Assembly (NCBI GenBank): GCA_943846785.1
Contig: OX044367.1
Coordinates: 1 to 64,000, forward strand
DNA length: 64,000 bases
Reading direction: 5' to 3'
Origin: SCGC-AAA076-P13 sp905478035
GTDB taxonomy: Bacteria; Pseudomonadota; Gammaproteobacteria; Magnimaribacterales; D2472
Translations under genes and position numbers: made by a program
Part shown: positions 28,180 to 37,691 of the stretch, piece after piece
How positions within the stretch are numbered: position 1 is the first letter of the stretch
How the letters are laid out: every line of letters begins with the position of its first letter
The notes under the pieces: generated by a model
Told to the model about the DNA's origin: nothing
What the model saw: only the letters and a program-made list of their open reading frames with translations
The model's database searches: none

Positions 28180-30725
28180 TATTCCTCATCATCATCCTCT
28201 TCATTTGGGATGGTTACACATTCTATTAACTTCTCGCCTTCTTTAGGAGAAATAATTTTTACACCTTGAGTATTTCTACTTAATGTCGGGACTTGAGTAA
28301 CTGAAGTTCTTATCATAGTTCCCTTATCACTTATTAACATAATGCCATCCTCGTCCTCAACGAGAGCAGCTGCAACCATTGAGCCATTTCTATCGCTTGT
28401 TTTCATGGAAATAACGCCTTGACCTCCCCTATTATGCGAGGGAAAGTCATCAAGTTTTGTTTTCTTCCCATAACCATTTTCAGAAACACATAAAATAGTT
28501 TTAAGAGGATCTCCAACCATCAATGAAATTAATTTTTCATCTTTCTTGAGCCTAATTCCTCTGACGCCTCTAGCTGTTCGTCCCATAGCACGAACATGAG
28601 ATTCATTAAATCTTATTAATTTTCCTGAAGAGGCAGCAAGAAGTATTTCATCATCTCCAGAGGTTATTGCAGTTCCAATTAACTTATCATCATCATCGAG
28701 GTTTATTGCCTTGATACCAGATTTATATTTCTTAGCAAAAAGACTTAGACTAGTTTTTTTAGTAGTCCCCTTTTTTGTTGCCATAAATATAAATTGATTA
28801 TCTGAAAATTCAGCCACTGGCAAAATATCACTGACCGATTCATCGTCATCTAGATTTAGCATATTAACTAATGGTCTACCTTTTGATGTTCTTGAAGCTA
28901 CAGGGATTTCATAAACTTTTAACCAAAATACTTTGCCTTTAGTTGTAAAGCATAAAATCTGCATATGACTGCTTAAAACATATAAGTTTTGAATTAAATC
29001 TTCTTCTTTTACAGCAGCTGCAGCCTTGCCCTGACCGCCTCTTCTTTGTTCTCTGTACTCATCAAGCGGTTGAGTTTTTGCATACCCACTTCTGGAAACT
29101 GTTAGAACTCTCATTTCTTCAGGTATAAGATCTTCATTTGTTATACCACGACGTGTATCGTTAATTAATGTTCTTCTTTCATCTCCAAAATTATTTTTAA
29201 CTTCCTCAAGCTCGGAGATCATCAGATTTTTTAGAACTTCTTTATCATCAAGTATTTTTTGAAGATCAATAATTTTTGCAACAATATCAGCAAACTCATT
29301 ACTGAGATTATCTTGCTCAAGGCCTGTAAGCCTAGCAAGCCTTAGCTCAAGAATTGCTTTAGCCTGATCAGAAGAAAGTTTATATTTTTTACCCTTAATT
29401 CCTAATTCTTTACTTAGACCTTTTGGTTTACATGCATCACTTCCAACTTTCTTTAGAATTGCCTCAACAGGACCAGCTTTCCAATCTTTTTTACATAGAG
29501 CTTCTGCTGCAAGTTTTGGATCTTTAGATTTCTTGATAATAGTAATGACTTCATCAATATTAGCTATTGCCACCATTAGGCCTTCAACTATATGCCCTCT
29601 CTCTTTTGCTCTTCTAAGATCATATTTAGTTCTTTTAGTAATAATATCTTTTCTATGCTTAATGAAAGCTTCAAGCATCTCTTTAAGATTTACTTCCTTG
29701 GGTTGACCATCTACAAGAACAGTAAAGTTTATGCCAAATGATTGTTCAAGCTGTGTTTGTGCAAATAGATTATTTTCAAGAACTTCAACGGAATCACCTT
29801 TTCTAACTTCTATAACAACTCTAAGACCATCTTTATCTGACTCATCTCTTATTTCAGTAATGCCTTCAATTTTTTTATCCTTTACAAGCTCAGCAATTTT
29901 TTCAAGCATCCTAGCTTTGTTAACCATATATGGAATTTCATTAACGATAAGTGATTGTTTGCCAGACTTCTCATCCTCTTCAATAGAAGTATTCGATCTT
30001 GTATGAATAATGCCTCTTCCGGTCTTATATGCCTCATAAATCCCAGCTCTGCCATCAATAGTTCCACCAGTTGGAAAGTCAGGACCAGATATATCTTTGA
30101 TCAATTCATCTATTGAAAGTTTAGGATCATTAATAAGATTAATACTTGCATTTAGAACTTCCGTTAGATTATGAGGAGGTATGTTAGTGGCCATACCAAC
30201 AGCAATACCTGATGAGCCATTTACAAGAAGCGTTGGAATTTTAGTAGGTAAGACATCTGGAATAAATTCGCTACCATCATAATTTGGTGAATATGAAACA
30301 GTTTCCTTTTCAAGGTCCCCATACATTTGATCAGTAATTTTAGCCATTCTGACTTCTGTATATCTCATCGCTGCTGGCGGATCACCATCGATTGATCCAA
30401 AGTTTCCTTGACCTTCGACTATTGGATATCTCATAGAAAAATCTTGAGCCATTCTTACCATTGCATCATAGACTGCACTATCACCATGAGGGTGATATTT
30501 ACCAATAACATCACCTACAACTCTTGCTGATTTTTTATAAGGTTTATTATAAGAATTTTTAAGATCATACATTGCATATAGAATCCTTCTATGGACTGGT
30601 TTTAAGCCATCTCTTATGTCAGGAAGAGCTCTGCCATGTATAACACTTAATGCATAACTTAGATAAGATTGCTTAAGCTCATCTTCAATATTTACGGATA
30701 TTACTTCTTTTGCGAAATCACTCAT
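28179..30725 (-). CDS. gyrA: DNA gyrase subunit A
   Basis: Intact, 848 residues. The N-terminal breakage-reunion domain starts ISVNIEDELKQSYLSYALSV and contains the catalytic tyrosine in AAMRYTEVRM. The quinolone-determining region HPHGDSAVYDAMVRMAQDF has Ser and Asp at the positions equal to E. coli 83 and 87. The C-terminal half is the beta-pinwheel DNA-wrapping domain with a GyrA box, QRRGGQGK. An acidic tail (EEDDDEE) ends the protein. Gyrase introduces negative supercoils with GyrB, which is not in the window. Confidence 0.98.
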   Translation of the reverse strand: MSDFAKEVISVNIEDELKQSYLSYALSVIHGRALPDIRDGLKPVHRRILYAMYDLKNSYNKPYKKSARVVGDVIGKYHPHGDSAVYDAMVRMAQDFSMRYPIVEGQGNFGSIDGDPPAAMRYTEVRMAKITDQMYGDLEKETVSYSPNYDGSEFIPDVLPTKIPTLLVNGSSGIAVGMATNIPPHNLTEVLNASINLINDPKLSIDELIKDISGPDFPTGGTIDGRAGIYEAYKTGRGIIHTRSNTSIEEDEKSGKQSLIVNEIPYMVNKARMLEKIAELVKDKKIEGITEIRDESDKDGLRVVIEVRKGDSVEVLENNLFAQTQLEQSFGINFTVLVDGQPKEVNLKEMLEAFIKHRKDIITKRTKYDLRRAKERGHIVEGLMVAIANIDEVITIIKKSKDPKLAAEALCKKDWKAGPVEAILKKVGSDACKPKGLSKELGIKGKKYKLSSDQAKAILELRLARLTGLEQDNLSNEFADIVAKIIDLQKILDDKEVLKNLMISELEEVKNNFGDERRTLINDTRRGITNEDLIPEEMRVLTVSRSGYAKTQPLDEYREQRRGGQGKAAAAVKEEDLIQNLYVLSSHMQILCFTTKGKVFWLKVYEIPVASRTSKGRPLVNMLNLDDDESVSDILPVAEFSDNQFIFMATKKGTTKKTSLSLFAKKYKSGIKAINLDDDDKLIGTAITSGDDEILLAASSGKLIRFNESHVRAMGRTARGVRGIRLKKDEKLISLMVGDPLKTILCVSENGYGKKTKLDDFPSHNRGGQGVISMKTSDRNGSMVAAALVEDEDGIMLISDKGTMIRTSVTQVPTLSRNTQGVKIISPKEGEKLIECVTIPNEEDDDEE

Positions 30726-30795
30726 TTTGATAGTCTTTTTTGTTAAAAAATAGGTCCTTTAATTAAGGTTTATTTTAACATAAATAACTAGTGAT

Positions 30796-32178
30796 TTATT
30801 CTTTAAATTCTGAAACTAATCCACCAATAGACTCTTTAGCATCTCCAAAAAGCATTCTTGTATTTTGTTTAAAGAATAGGGGATTTTGAACGCCAGCAAA
30901 ACCAGAAGACATTGATCTTTTTAGAACAAAAACTGTCTTTGCATTATGGACTTCAATGATAGGCATCCCATAAATAGGACTTCCTGGCTCTTCAGTTGCA
31001 GAAGGATTCACAACATCATTTGCGCCAATTACTACAGCAACATCTACGGCATCCATTGTTGGATTAACATCATCAGGTTCTGCAAGAACATCATATGGAA
31101 CATTTGCTTCTGCCAGAAGCACGTTCATATGGCCTGGCATTCTTCCTGCAACTGGATGTATTCCATATTTTACTTCTGTACCATTTTCTTCTAATAACTC
31201 TCCAAGCTCTCTGACAACGTGCTGAGCTTGTGCTACAGCCATGCCATATCCAGGAATAATTAATACGGAGCTTGCGCTTTCTAAAATTAAATATGCATCT
31301 GAAACACTTATTGGACTTACTTCTCCCTGCTCTTCTGCAGATGAGCCACTTGAGCTAGAACTTGCATAGCCAACAAACAAAATATTATTTATAGATCTGT
31401 TCATTGCCTTGGCCATTATGACTGTCAAAATAAGGCCGCTGGCGCCAACCAATGAACCTGCAACAATCAAAACATTATTCAATAACAATAAGCCAGCAAA
31501 TGCAGCAGCAATTCCTGAGAATGAATTCAACAAAGATATGACAACAGGCATATCACCACCACCAATTGGAAGCACGAAACCAATACCACCCATAAGTGTT
31601 AGGACTAGTAAGACAGTGAAGAATTCAAAATTTGTAACCAATAAAGGCGTGACAAAAACAGAATAAATTAAAAACACTAATGAAGCATAAAAAATAGTTG
31701 TAAATATTTTTGTAATAAAAGATGTTTTTGCTATCTTGATTTTCTCAGCTAACTTACCGTAAGCAATAAGACTCCCAGTAAATGTAACTCCACCAATATA
31801 TAAAGTAGTCATTACCAATACATGTTGGAACAAATTATCTGGGATTGAATTATACTCAGACCAAGCAATCAGAAAAGTTGCTAAACCACCAAAACCATTA
31901 AACAGGGCTACCATTTCAGGTATCGAAGTCATCTTTACTTTTAAAGCAATGATAGAACCTATTAGGGCTCCTAAAGCGATACCTCCTAAAAGGACTAAAG
32001 GATTGACTATATCAATAACAGTTATTCCTACAGCAATAAACATTGCTAAGGCAGAAAAGAAGTTACCTTTTACGGCTGTATCTTCTTTTCCTAACATCTT
32101 GATTCCAGTTATAAATAATATTGATGAAAAAATGTATACAATATTTTGTATTGCTGATATTTCTGAAAGGAAGGTCAT
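30796..32178 (-). CDS. pntB: NAD(P) transhydrogenase subunit beta
   Basis: Intact, 460 residues. The N-terminal half has eight or so transmembrane helices (domain II). The C-terminal half is the NADP(H)-binding domain III, with IIPGYGMAVAQAQHVVRELG, GIHPVAGRMPGHMNVLLAEA and VVIGANDVVNP. Together with the two alpha pieces upstream it couples hydride transfer between NADH and NADP+ to proton movement across the inner membrane. It is two bases from the small subunit. A Ser-rich stretch (ASSSSSGSSAEE, around residue 272) links the domains. Confidence 0.97.
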   Translation of the reverse strand: MTFLSEISAIQNIVYIFSSILFITGIKMLGKEDTAVKGNFFSALAMFIAVGITVIDIVNPLVLLGGIALGALIGSIIALKVKMTSIPEMVALFNGFGGLATFLIAWSEYNSIPDNLFQHVLVMTTLYIGGVTFTGSLIAYGKLAEKIKIAKTSFITKIFTTIFYASLVFLIYSVFVTPLLVTNFEFFTVLLVLTLMGGIGFVLPIGGGDMPVVISLLNSFSGIAAAFAGLLLLNNVLIVAGSLVGASGLILTVIMAKAMNRSINNILFVGYASSSSSGSSAEEQGEVSPISVSDAYLILESASSVLIIPGYGMAVAQAQHVVRELGELLEENGTEVKYGIHPVAGRMPGHMNVLLAEANVPYDVLAEPDDVNPTMDAVDVAVVIGANDVVNPSATEEPGSPIYGMPIIEVHNAKTVFVLKRSMSSGFAGVQNPLFFKQNTRMLFGDAKESIGGLVSEFKE

Positions 32179-32180
32179 AA

Positions 32181-32453
32181 TTATTTCTTCTTAAACATTT
32201 TTAACATTCTGTTAGTAACTAAATAACCACCGAATACATTTATAGATGCAAAAGTAACAGCAAAAAAAGCTATCATATTTTGCAAATCTGATTCCCTTGA
32301 AAGCACAAGAGCTCCTACAAGTGCAATACCTGAAATTGCATTGGCGCCTGACATTAAAGGAGTATGTAAGGTGCTTGGAACTTTTGCGATTAACTCGAGA
32401 CCTAAGTAGATAGATAAAATCAAAACAAAGCCAAGTAAAATATATGTTTCCAT
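32181..32453 (-). CDS. pntAB: NAD(P) transhydrogenase subunit alpha, part 2 (membrane)
   Basis: Intact, 90 residues with three hydrophobic helices and the motif STLHTPLMSGANAISGIAL typical of the alpha membrane part. In E. coli this segment is fused to PntA; here it is a separate gene, as in Rhodospirillum-type three-subunit enzymes. It overlaps the upstream gene stop by one base and precedes pntB by two bases, so the three are one operon. Confidence 0.96.
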   Translation of the reverse strand: METYILLGFVLILSIYLGLELIAKVPSTLHTPLMSGANAISGIALVGALVLSRESDLQNMIAFFAVTFASINVFGGYLVTNRMLKMFKKK

Positions 32454-33571
32454 TATTTAAACCTCTCATTAGTTACATTCCCATCATAAACAAGAACACT
32501 ACTTTTAATTATTTCATCTTCGAAATCAAAAATAATGTTATTTGCCTCTTTGTCATGAAAATCACATATCCAATGATTGAAATTATTAGAAAGTGCTAGT
32601 GAAGCATGGCCTGCCACTTTTGAAGCTAAATTAGAAAAACCAACTATCTTGACACCATTTTTTATAACGACCTCATCAAGCTTAGATCCTTCAACATTTC
32701 CACCAGACTCAACAGCCATATCAAAAACAACACTACCTGGTCTCATCTTTTCTAGTGTTTTATTATCAATTAATTGAGGTGCAGGTCTGCCAAATAGTTG
32801 AGCTGTAGTAATTACAATATCAGATCTTGCACAAACTTCAGACTGAAGATCTTTTTGTTTTTGAATTTGTTCCGGACTTAATTCTTTGGCATACCCTTGA
32901 TCTGTTTGACCAGTTTCACCTAAATCAATTTTCACAAATTTTGCACCCAAAGAGTTGACCTGCTCTTCTACAACATCTCTTGTATCAAATGCTTCAACTC
33001 TAGCGCCAAGTCTTTTTGCTGTTGCAATTGCCTGAAGGCCAGCAACCCCAACACCAATAACAAAAACCCTGGCCGGCTTAAGAGTTCCTGCAGCAGTCAT
33101 CATCATTGGGAGAGCCGTTGATAATAAGTTAGCTGACTCTAAAACTGATACATATCCAGCTAGATTGGCCTGAGAGCTTAGAACATCCATTTTTTGTGCT
33201 CTTGTTATCCTAGGAATAAATTCCATGCTAACTAAATTAATTTTAGAGGTTACACAAGCATCTATTAAGGCTTGATTTGAAAAAGGGTTAACCATTCCCA
33301 ACAAAGTTGATCCAGATTTCATTGAAGAGATTTCATCTACAGTTACTGGTTGGTTTGTAATTAGTAAGTCAGAATTTTTCAAACATTCTTCTCTGCTAGA
33401 TATGTTGAGACCTAATTCCTGAAAATCTTTATCTGATGTAAATATTCCCTCTCCTATACCTTCTTCAAAGTATATATCAGCATCGAGTTTAGTTAATGCT
33501 GAAACTGTATCAGGATGTATCGGAGATCTATTGTCTAATTTGTCAGAAGATTTTAATGCTGAAATTATCAC
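32453..33571 (-). CDS. pntAA: NAD(P) transhydrogenase subunit alpha, part 1 (NAD-binding)
   Basis: Intact, 372 residues, soluble domain I. It has LLGMVNPFSNQALIDAC, FIPRITRAQKMDVLSSQANL, the NAD-binding VFVIGVGVAGLQAIATAKRL and the hallmark TTAQLFGRPAPQLI. It resembles alanine dehydrogenase but its context defines it. It is the first gene of the pntAA-pntAB-pntB operon, with its promoter presumably in the 178-base divergent gap to ubiG (33572-33749). That gap is AT-rich and has no clear hairpin. Confidence 0.96.
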   Translation of the reverse strand: MIISALKSSDKLDNRSPIHPDTVSALTKLDADIYFEEGIGEGIFTSDKDFQELGLNISSREECLKNSDLLITNQPVTVDEISSMKSGSTLLGMVNPFSNQALIDACVTSKINLVSMEFIPRITRAQKMDVLSSQANLAGYVSVLESANLLSTALPMMMTAAGTLKPARVFVIGVGVAGLQAIATAKRLGARVEAFDTRDVVEEQVNSLGAKFVKIDLGETGQTDQGYAKELSPEQIQKQKDLQSEVCARSDIVITTAQLFGRPAPQLIDNKTLEKMRPGSVVFDMAVESGGNVEGSKLDEVVIKNGVKIVGFSNLASKVAGHASLALSNNFNHWICDFHDKEANNIIFDFEDEIIKSSVLVYDGNVTNERFK

Positions 33572-33749
33572 AATAATTTAATAAAATTAGTTATGTAGTG
33601 AAGTAAATCTTATTAAAATTAAAATGTCAATTCAAATTATAAACCCCATCAAAATAAGATAAAAATAAAAAAATCCTTGTAGTTTTACTACATTGTTTAA
33701 ATAAATTTAGTTGTGTATTAATGAATTCAATATGTTGTAAAATACTGCA

Positions 33750-34442
33750 ATGAATATAGACCAACAAGAAGTAAACAAATTTGCTGAACTTGCTCAAAAG
33801 TGGTGGGACAAAGGCGGCGACTTTAAACCACTTCATATTATCAACCCCTTAAGAGCTAAATATATTGAAAATAAAATTTCATGCAAAGGAAAAGAAATTT
33901 TAGATGTTGGTTGTGGGGGTGGACTCCTGTCTGAAGCGCTTCATGATTTTGGTGGACATGTAACTGGTATTGATGCAGCAGGTCCTGGTATAGAAATAGC
34001 AAAATTACATGCAGATAAAGATAAAAAATTGATTACGTATATAGAGTCTACAGCTGAGGATCTTTTAGAATCATCTGAAAAAAAATTTGATATTGTTACC
34101 TGTCTTGAGGTTCTAGAGCATGTTCCAGATCCAAAATTGCTTGTAAAAACATGTTGTGAGCTTTTGAAGCCTGGAGGTCATTTATTTTTATCTACAATCA
34201 ATAAAAATCCTAGATCGTGGATAACGGCTATAGTTGGTGCTGAATATATTTTTAATATACTTCCTAAAGGAACGCATGAGTTTGATAAATTTATCAAGCC
34301 CTCTTCCCTAGCAGCATATATTAGAGATGCAAATGTTGAACTATTAGAGTCTAAGGGCATGTTTTACAATCCGATTACGCACAAAGCAAATCTTAATAAT
34401 GATCTTGGTGTGAACTACTTGATGTATGCAAGAAAATTATAA
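33750..34442 (+). CDS. ubiG: Ubiquinone biosynthesis O-methyltransferase
   Basis: Intact, 230 residues. It starts NIDQQEVNKFAELAQKWWD, has the SAM-binding EILDVGCGGGLLSEALHDF near residue 50 and VTCLEVLEHVPDP near residue 113, and ends with VNYLMYARKL. It performs both O-methylations of ubiquinone synthesis. The next gene starts 17 bases before its stop. The ubiG-mupP-yciK arrangement is the same as in Pseudomonas. Confidence 0.97.
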   Translation: MNIDQQEVNKFAELAQKWWDKGGDFKPLHIINPLRAKYIENKISCKGKEILDVGCGGGLLSEALHDFGGHVTGIDAAGPGIEIAKLHADKDKKLITYIESTAEDLLESSEKKFDIVTCLEVLEHVPDPKLLVKTCCELLKPGGHLFLSTINKNPRSWITAIVGAEYIFNILPKGTHEFDKFIKPSSLAAYIRDANVELLESKGMFYNPITHKANLNNDLGVNYLMYARKL

Positions 34443-35085
34443 AACTAAGCTTGTTTTATTTGATCTAGATGGGACGCTGGTCGACACTGCACCTGATTTC
34501 ATACTTTCTTTAAACAACATTCTTCATAGGAATAATAAAGAACCATTAGATAGTAGTATTATTAGAAATCATGTTTCTGATGGTTCTGCAAAACTAACTG
34601 AAATAGGTTTTAAGCTCACAAGCGAGCACCCTTTCTTCAATAAATATAGACAAGAGTTATTAGACGAATATGAAAAAAATATAACCACATCATCAACCCT
34701 CTTTGAGGGCATAGATTTTGTATTAGAATTCTTAAATAGCAAAAAAATACTTTTTGGAATAGTCACAAATAAGCCATTTAAGTATGCAAAGCCAGTAGTT
34801 GAGCATTTTAGAGAATTAGATAATTCTAAAATATTAGTATGTCCAGATGACATAATAAATATAAAACCTGATCCAGAGGGAGTTCTTTTTGCTTGTGCAG
34901 AACTCGATATAGATCCATCTGAAACAATATATATTGGCGATCATCCAAAAGATTTACAAGCGGGTCTAAGTGCTGGTTCTAAGGTCATTGGCTGTAAGTA
35001 TGGTTATTCAATCAATGAAGATACCGATACATATGGAGCTAACTTAATAGATAAACCACAAGAAATCATTTCACTTATTAAATAA
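34426..35085 (+). CDS. mupP: HAD phosphatase, MupP/phosphoglycolate phosphatase-like
   Basis: Intact, 219 residues. HAD motif I is VLFDLDGTLVDTAPDF near the start, motif II lies in FGIVTNKP, and motif III/IV is IYIGDHPKDLQAGLSAG. The sequence alone fits phosphoglycolate phosphatase. The position between ubiG and yciK is where Pseudomonas-type genomes keep MupP, the N-acetylmuramate-6-phosphate phosphatase of peptidoglycan recycling, so that role is favoured by context. Start ATG lies inside the ubiG end. Confidence 0.85.
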   Translation: MQENYKTKLVLFDLDGTLVDTAPDFILSLNNILHRNNKEPLDSSIIRNHVSDGSAKLTEIGFKLTSEHPFFNKYRQELLDEYEKNITTSSTLFEGIDFVLEFLNSKKILFGIVTNKPFKYAKPVVEHFRELDNSKILVCPDDIINIKPDPEGVLFACAELDIDPSETIYIGDHPKDLQAGLSAGSKVIGCKYGYSINEDTDTYGANLIDKPQEIISLIK

Positions 35086-35087
35086 AT

Positions 35088-35831
35088 ATGAAAGATAAAA
35101 GTAATTTTGATAAAAAATTTTTATCAGGCAAAAACATACTAATTACAGGCTCTACAAACGGTATAGGAAAACAAATTGCGCTTGGATTAAGTTCATATGG
35201 AGCAAATATAATATTACATGGTAGGAATGAGGATGCTCTAGACGCTATATATGATGAGGTTAGTAATAAATATAAAACTAACCCTAAAATAATTAAATGC
35301 GATTTAAATGAATTAAATGAAAACAAGGCTCAAGAATTTGCAAATGCAATTATTGAATCATATGAGTGTCTTGATGGAATAATTCATAATGCAGCAATAA
35401 TCGGAAAAATGTCTTCTATATCTGATTATGATTATGAGACATGGCAACAAGTTCTAAATATCAATATAACTAGTTCATACTTGTTAACGAAGTACCTATT
35501 TCCATTAATGGAAAGGTCATCTAATCCAAGAATAATCTTCACTTCATCAGGTGTTGCTGAAAAAGGAAGAGCGTTCTGGGGAGCTTACGCAGTATCGAAA
35601 GCCGCAGTAAAATCTTTAGCCGAAATACTGCAAGAAGAACTTGAACCAATATCAAAAATTAAAGTCTTTAATTTTGATCCTGGTAAAACAAAAACTTCTA
35701 TGAGAGCTTTCGCATATCCTGCAGAAGACCCAGGCAGTCTTAAAGATGCAGCCATGCTACTAAATGATTATTTATGGATGCTCTCTGAAGAAAGCAATAA
35801 TTCAAATATAAGATATATTAAGTTTGATTAA
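35088..35831 (+). CDS. yciK: Short-chain dehydrogenase YciK-like
   Basis: Intact, 247 residues. The classical SDR motifs are present: NILITGSTNGIGKQIALGL (cofactor), IIHNAAIIG, the catalytic Ser in IIFTSSGVAEKG, and Tyr-x3-Lys in WGAYAVSKAAVKSL. YciK is an oxidoreductase of unknown substrate found after the ubiG/mupP pair. It begins two bases after mupP and its end overlaps the convergent glycosylase gene by 14 bases. Confidence 0.9.
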   Translation: MKDKSNFDKKFLSGKNILITGSTNGIGKQIALGLSSYGANIILHGRNEDALDAIYDEVSNKYKTNPKIIKCDLNELNENKAQEFANAIIESYECLDGIIHNAAIIGKMSSISDYDYETWQQVLNINITSSYLLTKYLFPLMERSSNPRIIFTSSGVAEKGRAFWGAYAVSKAAVKSLAEILQEELEPISKIKVFNFDPGKTKTSMRAFAYPAEDPGSLKDAAMLLNDYLWMLSEESNNSNIRYIKFD

Positions 35832-36405
35832 GGCTTGCCCATAAATAAAGACAAAGATAAGTTCTATAAGGAGCATATTCTTTTACTGATGATGTGGCGT
35901 CAGCAAAAAAGCTTTTACACGCCTTATTAATTGCTAAATCTCCTGAAATAAATACATCCGCACTGCAAAGGTAGAACATTTTCAATGAACACAAGGTCCA
36001 TGGACCAACTCCTCTTATTTTTAAAAAGAAATTATCAATTTCAGATTCTTTCATTTCTAAAATCCTGTTAGCAGATAGTGATTGTAATTCCTTGTTTTGT
36101 AAAATATCGAAAATATAAGATGCTTTCGGGCGAGAAAGTCCCTGTTCTCGTAATTGATCTTCAGAAAATGAATTTGTACTTTTTATATATTTGTAGGTTT
36201 TCAACCAAATTGATTTAGCAGCTTTAGTAGAGACCTGCTGGCTTATGATAGTTTTAATTAAAAATAAATCTATTGATAAATTATGTGTTCTAGAAGTCAG
36301 AGATATGACTCTAGAGTTTACTAAGAACTTATGAAATTTTTTATGATTTTTCTGTTTTGAGATCTTTAAAAGAAACTTATAAGCTAATTTTGCGTCATCC
36401 GCCAT
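35818..36405 (-). CDS. DNA-3-methyladenine glycosylase II-like (HhH-GPD)
   Basis: Intact, 195 residues. LFLIKTIISQQVSTKAAKSI matches the first helices of the HhH-GPD fold. The helix-hairpin-helix is FFLKIRGVGPWTLCSL, and the catalytic Asp lies in ADVFISGDLAINKA. These are features of AlkA-type base-excision glycosylases that remove alkylated purines. It is shorter than E. coli AlkA because the N-terminal domain is missing, a common compact form. It overlaps the rluB stop by 11 bases. Confidence 0.85.
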   Translation of the reverse strand: MADDAKLAYKFLLKISKQKNHKKFHKFLVNSRVISLTSRTHNLSIDLFLIKTIISQQVSTKAAKSIWLKTYKYIKSTNSFSEDQLREQGLSRPKASYIFDILQNKELQSLSANRILEMKESEIDNFFLKIRGVGPWTLCSLKMFYLCSADVFISGDLAINKACKSFFADATSSVKEYAPYRTYLCLYLWASLNQT

Positions 36406-37120
36406 AATTCTTTAAGAGCATAATTTCATTTTCATTTAGTTCTTTAGTTTTTCCTTTTTGTAGTGTCGATGGAAGAAAGATTGGACCAAACCTTGTTCTT
36501 TTTAATCTGCTAACTTCTAGATCTAGTGCTTGAAATATCTTTCTTACTTCTCTATTTTTTCCACTTACTAAACATACTGAAAACCATTGATTGGTTCCAT
36601 TTTTTTCGCCCTCTACAACATCTGTAAATTTATGAACCTCATCATCAATCAATATTCCTTTAAGCATTGTTTCTTTTTTTTCTGGCGTAAAATCACCGCG
36701 AGCTCTTACGAGATATTCTCTATCCAGAGTATTTGAGGGATGCATACAGTAATTTGCGAAGGAACCATCATTAGTAAATAACATTAATCCAGAGGTATTT
36801 ATGTCTAATCGACCAATTGAGATCCAATTTCTTTGATTATAAGCATTTGGTAGATAGTCATAAACAATTGGAATTTTTTTCTCTCTTGCATTTGATGATA
36901 AGACTCCTTCAGGCTTATTTAAGATAATTACCTTTAAATCAGTCTCTTTTACTTGGATAACTTTACCTTCAAACTCAACAATATCCTGATTACTTACTGT
37001 TGCTCCAATCTTTGCAAGATTTCCATTAAGAGAAACCTTCCCTTCTTTAATTAATACCTCGCAAGCTCGTCTCGAGCCGATGCCAGCTCTAGCAAGATAT
37101 TTTTGCAATCTTTCTGACAT
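36395..37120 (-). CDS. rluB: Ribosomal large subunit pseudouridine synthase B
   Basis: Intact, 241 residues. The N-terminal S4 domain (residues 1-60) reads RLQKYLARAGIGSRRACEVL. The catalytic aspartate is in WISIGRLDINTSGLMLFTND, and KNREVRKIFQALDLEVSRLK is the family C-terminal motif. RluB modifies U2605 of 23S rRNA in E. coli. It follows scpB by 11 bases, matching the scpA-scpB-rluB order widespread in bacteria. Confidence 0.95.
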   Translation of the reverse strand: MSERLQKYLARAGIGSRRACEVLIKEGKVSLNGNLAKIGATVSNQDIVEFEGKVIQVKETDLKVIILNKPEGVLSSNAREKKIPIVYDYLPNAYNQRNWISIGRLDINTSGLMLFTNDGSFANYCMHPSNTLDREYLVRARGDFTPEKKETMLKGILIDDEVHKFTDVVEGEKNGTNQWFSVCLVSGKNREVRKIFQALDLEVSRLKRTRFGPIFLPSTLQKGKTKELNENEIMLLKNYGG

Positions 37121-37131
37121 ACTCGGTTTAT

Positions 37132-37689
37132 TTAAACAACTTCAGATAAGACTTGAGTATCTGAATCTTCGTCTATTTCAGGAAGCTCTGGAAGGCTTGA
37201 AATATTCTTAAGGTTTAAATCATCTAAAAATTCCTTTGTGGTTGAGTATAAAGCAGGTCTTCCAGGAGCATCTTTAAAACCAGTAACCTTTATCCAGTTT
37301 CTTTCAAGTAATGATCTAACACTTTGAGTACTAACACTGACACCTCTAATATCTTCAATATCACCTCTAGTAACAGGTTGTTTATATGCAATGATAGAAA
37401 TTGTTTCCATCAAAGCTTTTGAGATTCTTGGAGTTCTTTCATTCCATAAATGAGTAATTGGGGCACTATAAGATTGTTTAATTTGCAACCTAAAACCTGA
37501 TGCTACTTCAATGATTTCTAAAGATGATGCCTCATATCTATGCTCAAGCTCATTAATGCATTTTTTAATATCAGATAGTTCTGCAATTACTCCGTCTGAC
37601 TCCAATAGTCCTCTTATTTCAGAAAGTCTAAGTGGTCTTCCAGCACCAAATAATAATGCTTCAACTGTATTCACTGTTTGTATATTCAA
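37132..37689 (-). CDS. scpB: Segregation and condensation protein B
   Basis: Intact, 185 residues. It contains two winged-helix domains: VEALLFGAGRPLRLSEIRGL at the start, and ETISIIAYKQPVTRGDIEDI followed by SVSTQSVRSLLERNWIKVTG, the ScpB signature. It acts with ScpA and SMC in chromosome organisation. Two bases separate it from scpA, and an acidic tail (LPEIDEDSDTQV) ends the protein. Confidence 0.96.
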   Translation of the reverse strand: MNIQTVNTVEALLFGAGRPLRLSEIRGLLESDGVIAELSDIKKCINELEHRYEASSLEIIEVASGFRLQIKQSYSAPITHLWNERTPRISKALMETISIIAYKQPVTRGDIEDIRGVSVSTQSVRSLLERNWIKVTGFKDAPGRPALYSTTKEFLDDLNLKNISSLPELPEIDEDSDTQVLSEVV

Positions 37690-37691
37690 TT